This document shows, piece after piece, positions 53,491 through 62,694 of a stretch of 64,000 bases of DNA (position 1 is the first letter of the stretch; each line of letters begins with the position of its first letter). The notes under the pieces were generated by a model. It was not told where the DNA came from, made no database searches, and was given only the letters and a program-made list of their open reading frames with translations. The DNA lies in NCBI RefSeq assembly GCF_009909155.2, contig NZ_JAAAPM020000017.1, positions 1 to 64,000 on the forward strand, in the 5' to 3' direction. The DNA is from Flavobacterium undicola. GTDB taxonomy: Bacteria; Bacteroidota; Bacteroidia; Flavobacteriales; Flavobacteriaceae. Made by a program: the position numbers and the translations under genes.

Positions 53491-54594
53491 ATGTTAGACT
53501 TACTCCAAAATAGTATTGATGCGTTCAACAATTCGCATCCACTAATTCGATTTTGTATTTATTTGTCATTGCTTTTTATAGCGACCATAGCACTATTGCT
53601 TGTCTATTTAAAAAATCTTAGAGACAGATTAAGAATAAAAGGACGAATAGAGGCCACGTATCAAAAGAAATACGAATCGGATCTTATAGAATATCTATAT
53701 GCAGGAGATGATAAAAACATAAATGCAGAACAACAAAAAATAGTTGATTATTTAAAACAATGTGGTGAAAATCGTTTAAAAAGAAAGTTAATAATTGCGA
53801 CTCTTTTAAAACTAAAGAATGAAATTTCGGGAGAAACTGCGGATGCAATTCAAAATTTATATTATAAAACGGGATTTATAAACTCAGCAACTTCTAAACT
53901 AAAAAGTAAAAAATGGGACAGCGTAGCTAGGGCTATTAGAGAGTTAACGCTATTTGAAATTAAAGAAGCACATGATGAAATTATTCAATTAATAAACCAT
54001 CCTAAGAAAGAAGTGCGTAATGAAATTCAAAAATATTTAGTGCAATTATTTCGTTTTGACGGACTTGAATTTTTGAATGTATTAGAAAATCCACTTTCGG
54101 AATTGGACCAAATTCAATTATTAGAAATTTTAAATAAATTTAATAATATGGAAGTTCCAGATATGAATAATTGGTTGCGCTCAACAAACAATTCTGTTAT
54201 TTCATTCACACTGAAACTTGCCAAAATATACAATCAATACGGTGCTAAAGACGAAATTATTGCGCTCTTTAATCACCCAAATACTGAAATTAGAATCGAA
54301 GCGATTAATGTTGTTAATCATTTAGGAATTTTTGAAGCTGTAGAAATCTTAAAAGAAGATTATTTTACAAGAACTTTAGAAGAGCAAATTGCATTTTTCA
54401 AAATGATGGAAGAGATGTCAATGCCAGACGATGTTTCGTTTATTAGAGAACACATTCAGCATGATAATTTTCACATTCGAATTTCAGTAATGAAAATCAT
54501 GAACTTAATTACAGTTGACAGCGACAACACTTTTAAAGTCAATACTGTAACTCCTGATTTTACAATCGATAAAGATCTAACCATAGCCAGTTAA
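53491..54594 (+). CDS. HEAT-repeat membrane protein
   Basis: The 367-residue protein has one N-terminal membrane helix (about residues 19-41) and a cytosolic domain of repeated helical pairs resembling HEAT repeats (WDSVARAIRELTLFEIKEAHDEIIQLI, HPKKEVRNEIQKYLV, HPNTEIRIEAINVVNHLGI). HEAT arrays are protein-binding scaffolds. It begins 17 bases after the receiver gene and ends 2 bases before the glycosyltransferase gene, so it likely links the regulator to the synthase. No enzymatic motif is present. Confidence 0.82.
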   Translation: MLDLLQNSIDAFNNSHPLIRFCIYLSLLFIATIALLLVYLKNLRDRLRIKGRIEATYQKKYESDLIEYLYAGDDKNINAEQQKIVDYLKQCGENRLKRKLIIATLLKLKNEISGETADAIQNLYYKTGFINSATSKLKSKKWDSVARAIRELTLFEIKEAHDEIIQLINHPKKEVRNEIQKYLVQLFRFDGLEFLNVLENPLSELDQIQLLEILNKFNNMEVPDMNNWLRSTNNSVISFTLKLAKIYNQYGAKDEIIALFNHPNTEIRIEAINVVNHLGIFEAVEILKEDYFTRTLEEQIAFFKMMEEMSMPDDVSFIREHIQHDNFHIRISVMKIMNLITVDSDNTFKVNTVTPDFTIDKDLTIAS

Positions 54595-54596
54595 TT

Positions 54597-56027
54597 ATGA
54601 TTCAAAATTTACCCGAACTACTGATCAACTTTTTTGATTACATTTTTTTTGGTTTCGCAATGGCTGCGATATCATCCTATATTATTTTAGCGATAATATC
54701 AGCTTTTGAAACAGTAAATTATATGAAGAAAAATAGTTTTGTAAACTATACCGAAATATTATCTTCATCTATTTCTCCATCCATTTCTATCATTGCTCCA
54801 GCTTATAATGAAAGCTTAAACATAGTAGAAAATGTGCGCTCTTTGCTTTCTAATCATTATGTAAATTACGATGTAATTATCATAAATGATGGTAGTAAAG
54901 ACGATAGTTTAGAGAAATTAATTGCTGCTTACGACTTGGTAAAAGTAGATTATTTGATCAATAATCAAATTGAGACAAAGCCACTCAGAAAAGGTGTTTT
55001 TAAATCTACCAATCCTGCTTTTGAAAAATTAATTGTGGTTGACAAAGAAAATGGAGGAAAAGCCGATGCGCTAAATTTAGGTTTAAATATTAGTACTAAT
55101 AAATATGTTGCCTGTATTGATGTTGACTGTTTATTATTAGAAGATTCTTTGCAAAAGATGATCAAACCTTTTCTTGAAGCTACTGATCATAAAGTTATTG
55201 CCGCGGGTGGAGTGATTAGAATTGCTAATTCTTGTATCATAAAAGACGGAAAACTACTCGAGATTAACTTTCCTAAAAACAACATTGTAAGAGGACAAAT
55301 TTTAGAATATTTAAGAGCTTTTCTATTAGGTCGAATGGCTTGGAGTAAACTCAACGGATTATTAGTTATTTCGGGAGCTTTTGGTTTATTTGATAAAAAA
55401 ATTGCTCTTGAAGTAGGTGGATACGACACTAAAACGGTGGGAGAAGATATGGAAATCATCGTGAGAATGAGACGCCATATGGAAGAGAAAAAAGAAAAAT
55501 ACAGAGTGGCTTACATTCCGGATCCTCTGTGCTGGACAGAAGCTCCTGATAATTACAAAATTTTTATCTCTCAAAGAAACAGATGGACTCGTGGTACCAT
55601 TGAAACACTTAAAAAACACCGAAAAATTGGATTCAATCCAAAATACAACTCATTAGGGACACTAAGTTATCCGTATTGGTTTTTATTTGAAAGACTAGCC
55701 CCTATTGTAGAAATCCTAGGCTTATTTTACTTTTCAATACTCATTATTACTAATAATGTAGTTTGGAGTTATGCTATATTATTTCTTATTTTAGCCTATC
55801 TGTTTACCGTAATATTTTCTATCATTACCATTATAACCGAAGAACTTACTTACCATCAATACACTAAAAAAGGAATGGGCTTACAACTAATAAAAACTGC
55901 TTTTACAGAACCGATACTCAATCATCCATTCATTTTATATGCGGCGTTAAAAGGAAATTTCGACTACTATTTTAATAAATCAATTAAATGGGGCGAAATG
56001 ACGCGCAAAGGAATGAGCAATATTTAA
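54597..56027 (+). CDS. Processive membrane glycosyltransferase, family GT2
   Basis: The 476-residue enzyme has a membrane helix at about 15-38, a GT2 domain (about 60-300) and three or four C-terminal helices (about 365-425). The catalytic set of processive synthases is complete: Asp98 in INDGSKDD, Asp175 and Asp177 in CIDVDCL, Asp near 282 in VGEDMEI and the QxxRW motif in SQRNRWTRG. Relatives include PgaC, NfrB-like and cellulose or hyaluronan synthases. It probably makes and exports an extracellular polysaccharide; the sugar is unknown. No PilZ domain is seen. Confidence 0.9.
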   Translation: MIQNLPELLINFFDYIFFGFAMAAISSYIILAIISAFETVNYMKKNSFVNYTEILSSSISPSISIIAPAYNESLNIVENVRSLLSNHYVNYDVIIINDGSKDDSLEKLIAAYDLVKVDYLINNQIETKPLRKGVFKSTNPAFEKLIVVDKENGGKADALNLGLNISTNKYVACIDVDCLLLEDSLQKMIKPFLEATDHKVIAAGGVIRIANSCIIKDGKLLEINFPKNNIVRGQILEYLRAFLLGRMAWSKLNGLLVISGAFGLFDKKIALEVGGYDTKTVGEDMEIIVRMRRHMEEKKEKYRVAYIPDPLCWTEAPDNYKIFISQRNRWTRGTIETLKKHRKIGFNPKYNSLGTLSYPYWFLFERLAPIVEILGLFYFSILIITNNVVWSYAILFLILAYLFTVIFSIITIITEELTYHQYTKKGMGLQLIKTAFTEPILNHPFILYAALKGNFDYYFNKSIKWGEMTRKGMSNI

Positions 56028-56053
56028 TTTAGAAATTACACAAATTATCTTCA

Positions 56054-58483
56054 ATGGACAATAATCAACAAGTAAAGAATCAATTCAATTACGGCTATTT
56101 ATGTTTTTCAATGGTATTCGTTTTTTGGTTGATTAGCATTTTCGAAATATGTGCTAAAATCTATACTGGAATTGAAATATCGAATACTGCAATTGCATTA
56201 TTTTACAAATTAATTAATGATTTTTGGACGGTTCTCCTAATTAGTCTTTTAGTTCTGCCACTTTATTTAGTTTTGCATTACAGCAAAATAAAATGGAAAG
56301 ACACTCCCATAAAGATTCTTTTCACACTAATTATCATTGGTCAATTTGCACTGACTAAATACCATTTAACAACACTAGTTAATCTAGGAGCTGATTTTTT
56401 AGGGTATTCGCCTGATGACATGTACACAACTGTTACAGCATCAGAAACATTTTCTATTTTATATTTTGTGCCTTTTATTGCATTTCCGTTATTATACTGG
56501 GGAATTAATAAATTCATTTCAAGTAAAATAATTGAAAAAAAACTGTTTGTAATTACCGGAATAGCTGCTGTTATTTGTCTTCTAATAAAATTTTTAATTC
56601 CCGAAGTAGCAGATACGCTGTATCAAAATAAACTTGCCTATTTCACAAACGATATCATCCGATTTCAAAATGAAAAAAAGCAATTCAATGTAGCAGATTT
56701 AAAGTATAAAAAAGAATATCCTTTATTAAAACCTTTCTCAGCCACTCCTGATGTTCTGGCTCCTTTTTTCGAAATTAAAGAAGAGAAACCAAACATCGTA
56801 ATAATTATTGTAGAAGGTTTAGGTGATGAGTTTATTGGCAAAAATGAATATCGTGGCTTTACACCATTTTTAGATTCTTTAATCCCAAAGTCATTGTATT
56901 GGGAAAATTTTGTTAGTAATGCGGGACGAACTTTTGGTGCCTTGCCTTCTATTTTAGGTTCATTGCCTTACGGCGAAAAAGGTTTTCTGGAAATGAAACC
57001 CTTACCAGCTCACAGCTCACTTATTAGTATTTTAAAATCGAATGGCTACAACACTACTTTTTATTGTGGTGACGAATCCAGTTTTGACCACCGCATCAAT
57101 TTCTTAGAATACAACAATATTGATGACGTTATAGACATCAATAAATTTGGCCCAAGCTATAAAAAAACAAAAGCAAACTCTGGAGGTTTTAGTTGGGGTT
57201 ATCCTGATGCCGAAATTTTCAAAAAGACGCTTACTGAAATTGACACTAAAAAAGGCCCACGCTTAGATGTAGTGATGACATTGACCAATCACGAACCTTT
57301 TGAATTTCCGGAGAAGCCAGAGTATCTAAAAAAGGTGGACCAAATTATCAATACAAACAAAACACTCGACCTTTCTAAATCGGAAGTTGAAACCTACAAA
57401 AACATCTACGCCAGTTTGTTGTACACCGATCATTCGATTCAAAAATTCATGGAATCTTATGCAAAAAGACCGGATTACAAGAATACAATTTTTGTAATAA
57501 CAGGAGACCACCGTTTGATTCCAATTGCTCAAAAAGACAAATTATGTCGTTTTCACGTGCCATTGTACATCTACAGCCCGATGCTAAAAAAAGCACAGAC
57601 TTTTAAATCGGTTTCTTCTCATTGGGACATTACTCCAAGTTTACTTTCGTTTTTAATGAATAATTACAAAATGAATAAACTGGAAAAAACAGCCTGGATG
57701 AGTTCTGGATTAGACACTGTTAAGCGTTTTAGAAATATTCATACTATTCCTATTATGCAAAACAAAGGTGTTATCAATGAGTTTATTTATAAAGACTATT
57801 TGTATTCAAACGGAGAATTATTTAAGATTGATCAAAACTTTCAAACCACAAAAATTAGCGATAGTGACATCTTAAAAACAATTGAAGACAGTTTACAAGA
57901 AACTAAAAAACTGAATGCTTATTTGACTCAAAAGAATAAGATTATTCCAAAATCCTTGTTGATTTACAGCAAAGCTGCTTTCGATTTTTCAAAAGAAGAA
58001 CTGGCATATATCAAGAAGGAAACCAAAAAATTAACCACTGATCAAATCTTCTTTAAAGCCAGAGATTTGGCTTTTAACAATCAAAGAAAAGAAGCGCGTG
58101 TATTATGCAATTACATCTTAAATGAGTTGCCTAATTATGCCGATGTAAGAACGCTAAAAGGAAGAACGCTGGCCTGGGACAAAGATTATAAAAATGCTGA
58201 AAAAGAATTACTGGAAGTAATAAAAAGAACGCCATTTTATTATGACAGTTACCTTGCTTTAATGGACGTCTATTGGTGGACTAACCAAGATAAAAAAGGA
58301 ATTGCAATTGCTCAAAAAGCCTTAAAAAATGACGTTAAAAATCCAGAGTTAGGAATTAAATTAGCCAAAGCATACCAAAGAACAAATCATTTAGCTATGG
58401 CCAATAAAGCTATTGATAGTATGTTGAAACAAGATCCTAACAACAGTGAATACATCAAAATCAAAAAAGAATTAAAACAATGA
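56054..58483 (+). CDS. LtaS-like sulfatase/phosphotransferase fused to C-terminal TPRs
   Basis: The 809-residue protein has five membrane helices in residues 14-185, an extracytoplasmic alkaline-phosphatase-superfamily domain (about 246-560) and TPR repeats (about 640-805). The likely metal ligand Glu254 is in IIVEGLGD, the nucleophile Thr293 in AGRTFGALPS, and GDHR near 484 supplies further ligands. LtaS and related enzymes transfer phosphoglycerol or phosphoethanolamine. It may modify the polymer made by the upstream synthase. The TPR tail is strikingly like that of the next protein. The last four bases overlap the YaiO-like gene (ATGA). Confidence 0.85.
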   Translation: MDNNQQVKNQFNYGYLCFSMVFVFWLISIFEICAKIYTGIEISNTAIALFYKLINDFWTVLLISLLVLPLYLVLHYSKIKWKDTPIKILFTLIIIGQFALTKYHLTTLVNLGADFLGYSPDDMYTTVTASETFSILYFVPFIAFPLLYWGINKFISSKIIEKKLFVITGIAAVICLLIKFLIPEVADTLYQNKLAYFTNDIIRFQNEKKQFNVADLKYKKEYPLLKPFSATPDVLAPFFEIKEEKPNIVIIIVEGLGDEFIGKNEYRGFTPFLDSLIPKSLYWENFVSNAGRTFGALPSILGSLPYGEKGFLEMKPLPAHSSLISILKSNGYNTTFYCGDESSFDHRINFLEYNNIDDVIDINKFGPSYKKTKANSGGFSWGYPDAEIFKKTLTEIDTKKGPRLDVVMTLTNHEPFEFPEKPEYLKKVDQIINTNKTLDLSKSEVETYKNIYASLLYTDHSIQKFMESYAKRPDYKNTIFVITGDHRLIPIAQKDKLCRFHVPLYIYSPMLKKAQTFKSVSSHWDITPSLLSFLMNNYKMNKLEKTAWMSSGLDTVKRFRNIHTIPIMQNKGVINEFIYKDYLYSNGELFKIDQNFQTTKISDSDILKTIEDSLQETKKLNAYLTQKNKIIPKSLLIYSKAAFDFSKEELAYIKKETKKLTTDQIFFKARDLAFNNQRKEARVLCNYILNELPNYADVRTLKGRTLAWDKDYKNAEKELLEVIKRTPFYYDSYLALMDVYWWTNQDKKGIAIAQKALKNDVKNPELGIKLAKAYQRTNHLAMANKAIDSMLKQDPNNSEYIKIKKELKQ

Positions 58484-59745
58484 TAAGTAAACCAATTATC
58501 AAATTAACAATACTGTTTACGCTTACTTGCTTTTTCCAAATGCAAGCACAAGTTACACCATACAATGGAAATCCGGATACTTCATTTGAAACAGCTCGCC
58601 AACTGGCTTTCAATCAGCAAAGAAAACAGGCACAAGACACCTTAGTAAAGGTCTTAAAAAAATATCCTGACTACCATGAGATCCGTACTTTCTTAGCGTC
58701 TACTTATTCCTGGGATGGTGATTATAAAAAAGCTCGAAAAGAGTATGCTTATGTAATTGAAAAAGCACCTCAAAACAAAGAAAATTGGGTTGCAGCTATT
58801 AAAAATGAATCTTGGAGTGATGCACATTATGATGCTTTAGAAATGGCTAAAACGGCGTTGAAGATTTTTCCTAACGATACCGAAATTACTCTGCTAAAAG
58901 CCAGCGCACTAAAAAACATTGATAAACCAATAGAAGCGCAAAGCACCATTAAAGAACTTGTTGCCAAAAACCCAGATAATAAAGAAGCCAAAGAATTTCT
59001 AAATGATTTAAACAGTACAGTACGAACAAATAACATTGGAGTAAGAGCAGCTGTAGATCTATATTCTAAGGTATTTGATCCTATGCAATACTACACTTTG
59101 AGTTATAGTAAACAAACAAAATACGGAAGCATTATAGGGAAATTTAATTTCAGTCGAAGATTTAATGAAAATGGAACTCAGGTAGAAATCGATATGTATC
59201 CTAAAATTACAAAAGGGTTATACGCTTATGTAAATGTAGGATTTGCTAATACTTTTCTATTTCCTGATTTAAGATATGGTGCTGAATTGTACAAATCATT
59301 ACCACATAGTTTAGAAATTTCGGCAGGTTTTAGAACTTTAAAATACAGCACTACAACTAATATTTACACAGGTTCCATTGGTTGGTACACTGGAAACAGC
59401 TACTGGTCTTTACGCCCATATTTCACTCCTGGTGACGGAGGAACCAGTACTTCGGCAGCATTAAATTATAGAAAATACCGCCAAAACGCCGATAATTACA
59501 TCAGTTTTGTATACAGCATGGGGATTTCTCCCGAAGTCAACCAATTTAAATTTGATGCCAATGACGCAGCCATTATCAATTTAAAAACACAACGTTTCAA
59601 TGTTGGCTACTTTTTCTCAACTAACAAAGACAAAAATGCCTGGGGAGCACAATTTGATGTAGCACATCAGGAAATAAGTTTTGATCCCGGAAATTATTTT
59701 TGGATTTATTCACTTAGTGTTTCCTGGAATTTAAAATTTAAATAA
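58480..59745 (+). CDS. YaiO-like outer-membrane beta-barrel protein with N-terminal TPRs
   Basis: The 421-residue protein has a signal peptide (about 1-23, ending QMQAQ), TPR repeats (about 35-190) and a C-terminal beta-barrel (about 195-421) with many YaiO-family strands (DLYSKVFDPMQYYTLSYSKQ, GSIIGKFNFSRRF, SAGFRTLKY) ending in an aromatic-rich strand (LSVSWNLKFK). TPR-barrel proteins of this kind act as secretion ports for polysaccharides (compare PgaA and AlgE/AlgK). It likely exports the product of the upstream synthase. Starts within the preceding gene by an ATGA overlap. Confidence 0.88.
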   Translation: MISKPIIKLTILFTLTCFFQMQAQVTPYNGNPDTSFETARQLAFNQQRKQAQDTLVKVLKKYPDYHEIRTFLASTYSWDGDYKKARKEYAYVIEKAPQNKENWVAAIKNESWSDAHYDALEMAKTALKIFPNDTEITLLKASALKNIDKPIEAQSTIKELVAKNPDNKEAKEFLNDLNSTVRTNNIGVRAAVDLYSKVFDPMQYYTLSYSKQTKYGSIIGKFNFSRRFNENGTQVEIDMYPKITKGLYAYVNVGFANTFLFPDLRYGAELYKSLPHSLEISAGFRTLKYSTTTNIYTGSIGWYTGNSYWSLRPYFTPGDGGTSTSAALNYRKYRQNADNYISFVYSMGISPEVNQFKFDANDAAIINLKTQRFNVGYFFSTNKDKNAWGAQFDVAHQEISFDPGNYFWIYSLSVSWNLKFK

Positions 59746-59782
59746 TTAAGAATAAAGATTACACACTGATTATAGATAATTA

Positions 59783-59909
59783 TTTCACAAAGATTCACAA
59801 AGAAGACTCAAAGCATCGCTAAGTTATTTAATCAACTTTATGGATAAATTTAACTCTAAAAAAAGCTTCGTGAAACTCTGTGTTTTTTTCTTTGTGAATC
59901 TTTGTGAAA
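59783..59909. repeat. Large inverted repeat upstream of the helicase gene
   Basis: A 22-base arm at 59783-59804 is perfectly complementary to 59888-59909. Each arm is itself a duplicated word (CACAAAGATTCACAAAG). The 83-base loop contains partly matching words such as ACTCAAAGC and GTGAAACTC. No reading frame occupies the segment. Confidence 0.85.
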
Positions 59910-59962
59910 CAGTATTAAAAGCTCGTTGCAAAAAAGAATAAAGCGGTTATTTTCAAAAAGAC

Positions 59963-59970
59963 TATCTTTG
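59963..59970 (+). promoter_or_regulatory. -7 box of the helicase gene
   Basis: TATCTTTG matches TAnnTTTG, 18 bases before the start codon at 59988. No obvious -33 partner, but position and match are good. Confidence 0.5.
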
Positions 59971-59987
59971 CACAAAATATACGTTTT

Positions 59988-61337
59988 ATGGCTACTTTCG
60001 AGCAATTCAATCTTCCTAAATCATTACAAAAAGCAATCGATGAATTAGGGCTTACAACCCCTACTCCTATTCAGGAGAAATCTTTCTCTGTAATTATGTC
60101 TGGAAGAGATATGATGGGAATTGCACAAACAGGTACGGGTAAAACCTTTGCCTACTTATTACCAATACTAAAACAATACAAATTTAGTGTTACGCATACA
60201 CCCAAAATTGTCGTTTTAGTTCCTACCCGAGAACTTGTGGTTCAGGTTGTAGAAGAAATAGAAAAGCTAACCCAGTTTATGTCTATTCGAACTATCGGAA
60301 TTTTTGGAGGTGTGAATATCAATACACAAAAAAAATCGGTTTATGAAGGTTCTGACATTCTTGTGGGAACTCCCGGTAGAACCATGGATTTAACGCTGGA
60401 TAATGTCGTTCGTTTTGAAGATATGCAAAAGCTGGTAATTGACGAATTTGACGAAATGTTGAATTTAGGTTTCCGAACTCAACTTACAGCCTTATTAGCG
60501 ATGATGCCTAAAAAACGTCAAAACATTTTATTTTCGGCTACAATGACAGATGAAGTCGATGCTATTTTGAACGATTATTTCGATTACCCTGAAGAAGTAA
60601 CACTTTCAGCATCAGGAACTCCATTAGAAAAAATCAAGCAAATTACTTATAACGTTCCTAATTTCAATACCAAAGTCAATTTACTGAAACATTTATTAGC
60701 AACCAACGAAGACATGAGTCGTGTTTTGATATTTGTTAACAATAAAAAGATTGCCGATTTACTTCATGAGAATATTGAGGAGAATTTTGAAGGGCAATTT
60801 GGTGTAATTCACTCTAATAAATCTCAGAATTACCGTTTGAATACGATGGCTTCTTTTCAAGAAGGAGAACTTCGCGGATTAATCACATCAGATATTATGG
60901 CCAGAGGATTGGACATTTCGAATATTACTCACGTAGTCAATTTTGAAATGCCCGAAGAACCTGAATTGTACATGCACCGTATTGGTCGTACCGGTCGTGC
61001 CGATGCAACAGGAACAGCAATAAGTTTTATTACGCCACGAGAAGAAGAATTGAAAGTGGAAGTGGAAGTATTGATGAATATGGAATTAGACATCGAAGAT
61101 TTCCCTGAAGAAGTTGAAGTTTCTGTAAAATTAATCGGGCCTGAAAAAGACAGACAACCCATTAAGATTTTAATGAAAAAACCTAAATTAACAGGAGATG
61201 GGGCTTTTCAAGAAAAAAGCAAAAAGAACAAAAAAGTCAATTTGGGTGGACCTGGTGTAACCAAGAAAAAAACGCATGGCTCTGTTAATAGAAATATGCT
61301 AAAAAAACAAGCTGCTAAAAAGAAGAAGAAAAAATAA
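59988..61337 (+). CDS. DEAD-box-type RNA helicase with DEFD motif II
   Basis: The 449-residue protein has a Q motif (TTPTPIQEKSF), motif I AQTGTGKTFAYLL, motif II VIDEFDEML, motif III FSATMTDE and motif VI HRIGRTGRADATG. Motif II reads DEFD instead of DEAD. A basic, Lys-rich tail (about 390-449: KKNKKVNLGGPGV, KKKTHGSVNRNMLKKQAAKKK) may bind RNA. DEAD-box proteins unwind RNA in ribosome assembly, decay and cold response. A strong terminator follows. Confidence 0.93.
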   Translation: MATFEQFNLPKSLQKAIDELGLTTPTPIQEKSFSVIMSGRDMMGIAQTGTGKTFAYLLPILKQYKFSVTHTPKIVVLVPTRELVVQVVEEIEKLTQFMSIRTIGIFGGVNINTQKKSVYEGSDILVGTPGRTMDLTLDNVVRFEDMQKLVIDEFDEMLNLGFRTQLTALLAMMPKKRQNILFSATMTDEVDAILNDYFDYPEEVTLSASGTPLEKIKQITYNVPNFNTKVNLLKHLLATNEDMSRVLIFVNNKKIADLLHENIEENFEGQFGVIHSNKSQNYRLNTMASFQEGELRGLITSDIMARGLDISNITHVVNFEMPEEPELYMHRIGRTGRADATGTAISFITPREEELKVEVEVLMNMELDIEDFPEEVEVSVKLIGPEKDRQPIKILMKKPKLTGDGAFQEKSKKNKKVNLGGPGVTKKKTHGSVNRNMLKKQAAKKKKKK

Positions 61338-61343
61338 AATTAC

Positions 61344-61385
61344 AAAGCCTAAAGATGAAAGAAATTCATTTTTAGGCTTTTTTAT
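61344..61385 (+). terminator. Rho-independent terminator after the helicase gene
   Basis: AAAGCCTAAA and TTTAGGCTTT pair across a 17-base loop, followed by a T-run, a few bases beyond the stop codon. Confidence 0.85.
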
Positions 61386-61406
61386 TAAAATCGAAGTACA
61401 AATAAT

Positions 61407-62519
61407 TTAGCTTTTTGCAAAAACCAAACAAACGGGTGAACACAAATAAATTCTTTTGCCTGTATCTTCGAGAGCGCCCGTATTTTTATTTATTTTAAAA
61501 ATCATTACATCATTCGAATATTGATGAGCAACTAAAAGGAAATTTCCTGAAGGATCAATTGCAAAATTTCGTGGCCCCTGCCCCAATGTACTCGTTTGTC
61601 CTAATGATTCTAACTTACCATTTTTTTTAATTTTGAAAATCGAAATTGTATTCGCTTCTCCTCTATTGGAAGCATATAAAAATTTCCCGTCAGGTGAAAT
61701 ATGAATATCGGCTGAACTAAAAGTTCCCTTGAAGTCTTTTGCCAAAATAGTAGTTTCGTCTATTTTTTTCAATTTCCCATTCGAATAATTAAACGTCGTC
61801 AAACTGCCATCTAATTCTTGTAATAAATAAACCAGCTTTCCATCATTACTGAACGTTAAATGTCTGGGTCCACTACCCGATTTCACAGCAATACTGTCCG
61901 AAATCTTTAAAAATTCATTCGTTGAATTCGAATCATAATGATAAGAATAGACCTTATCGTTTCCTAAATCATTTACCAATATAAACTTTTTATCCGGTGA
62001 AAAATAAACCATATGAACATGGGGTTTCTCTTGTCTTTGTACATTTATTCCTTTACCAAAATGTTGAATTACTTGCTTAGCAGCAGTAATACTTCCATCT
62101 TGATTCTTCGCAAAAACAGCAATATTTCCGCCAGAATAATTAGCAACAATAACATTTTTTTCGTCATTAATAATGTAACAAGGATCAGCACCTTTAGAAT
62201 CCTGCTGATTAATTAGGTTTATTGCACCACTTTTTGCATCAAATTTAAAAGAACTTACTGTACTATTATAGCCATTCTCATTAACAGCATATACAAATTG
62301 ATTATCATTAGAAACCGTCAAATAACTCGGACTAACAACCGTTGAAGAGGCATTTTTAAAACTAAATTCAGCAGTATTTACATCAAAATCATAGACATAA
62401 ATACCTTTACTCTCACAGCTATTAGTATAAGTTCCTATTAGTAAATTCAATTTGTTTTCCTGAGCAAATGCTGTCGTTATAGCAAAAACAAGAAGTAAAG
62501 TATTGTATGTTTTTTTCAT
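61407..62519 (-). CDS. Secreted lactonase-fold (6-phosphogluconolactonase-like) beta-propeller protein
   Basis: The 370-residue protein has a signal peptide (about 1-19, ending TAFAQ) and seven-bladed propeller motifs such as LNLLIGTYTNSCESKGIYVYDF, SPSYLTVSNDNQFVYAVNE, GPRHLTFSNDGKLVYLLQE and GPRNFAIDPSGNFLLVAHQYS. It matches the Pgl/YbhE-type lactonase family. Export suggests a role outside the cytosolic pentose phosphate pathway, such as cleavage of sugar lactones in the periplasm. The substrate is inferred only from the family. Confidence 0.9.
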   Translation of the reverse strand: MKKTYNTLLLVFAITTAFAQENKLNLLIGTYTNSCESKGIYVYDFDVNTAEFSFKNASSTVVSPSYLTVSNDNQFVYAVNENGYNSTVSSFKFDAKSGAINLINQQDSKGADPCYIINDEKNVIVANYSGGNIAVFAKNQDGSITAAKQVIQHFGKGINVQRQEKPHVHMVYFSPDKKFILVNDLGNDKVYSYHYDSNSTNEFLKISDSIAVKSGSGPRHLTFSNDGKLVYLLQELDGSLTTFNYSNGKLKKIDETTILAKDFKGTFSSADIHISPDGKFLYASNRGEANTISIFKIKKNGKLESLGQTSTLGQGPRNFAIDPSGNFLLVAHQYSNDVMIFKINKNTGALEDTGKRIYLCSPVCLVFAKS

Positions 62520-62694
62520 GTTGTTTTTTATAGTAAGTAAAACTACAATTATATTTTCTATTTCTTGAAGGTAAACAATCTAAAAAAAGAACATTTGACT
62601 AAGTAATATCTTATAAAAAATAATTACATTCGTTTACTTTATTTAGCAAAATAAAATCTATAACCTATTAATCAAACCAAAAACAAATTTTATT

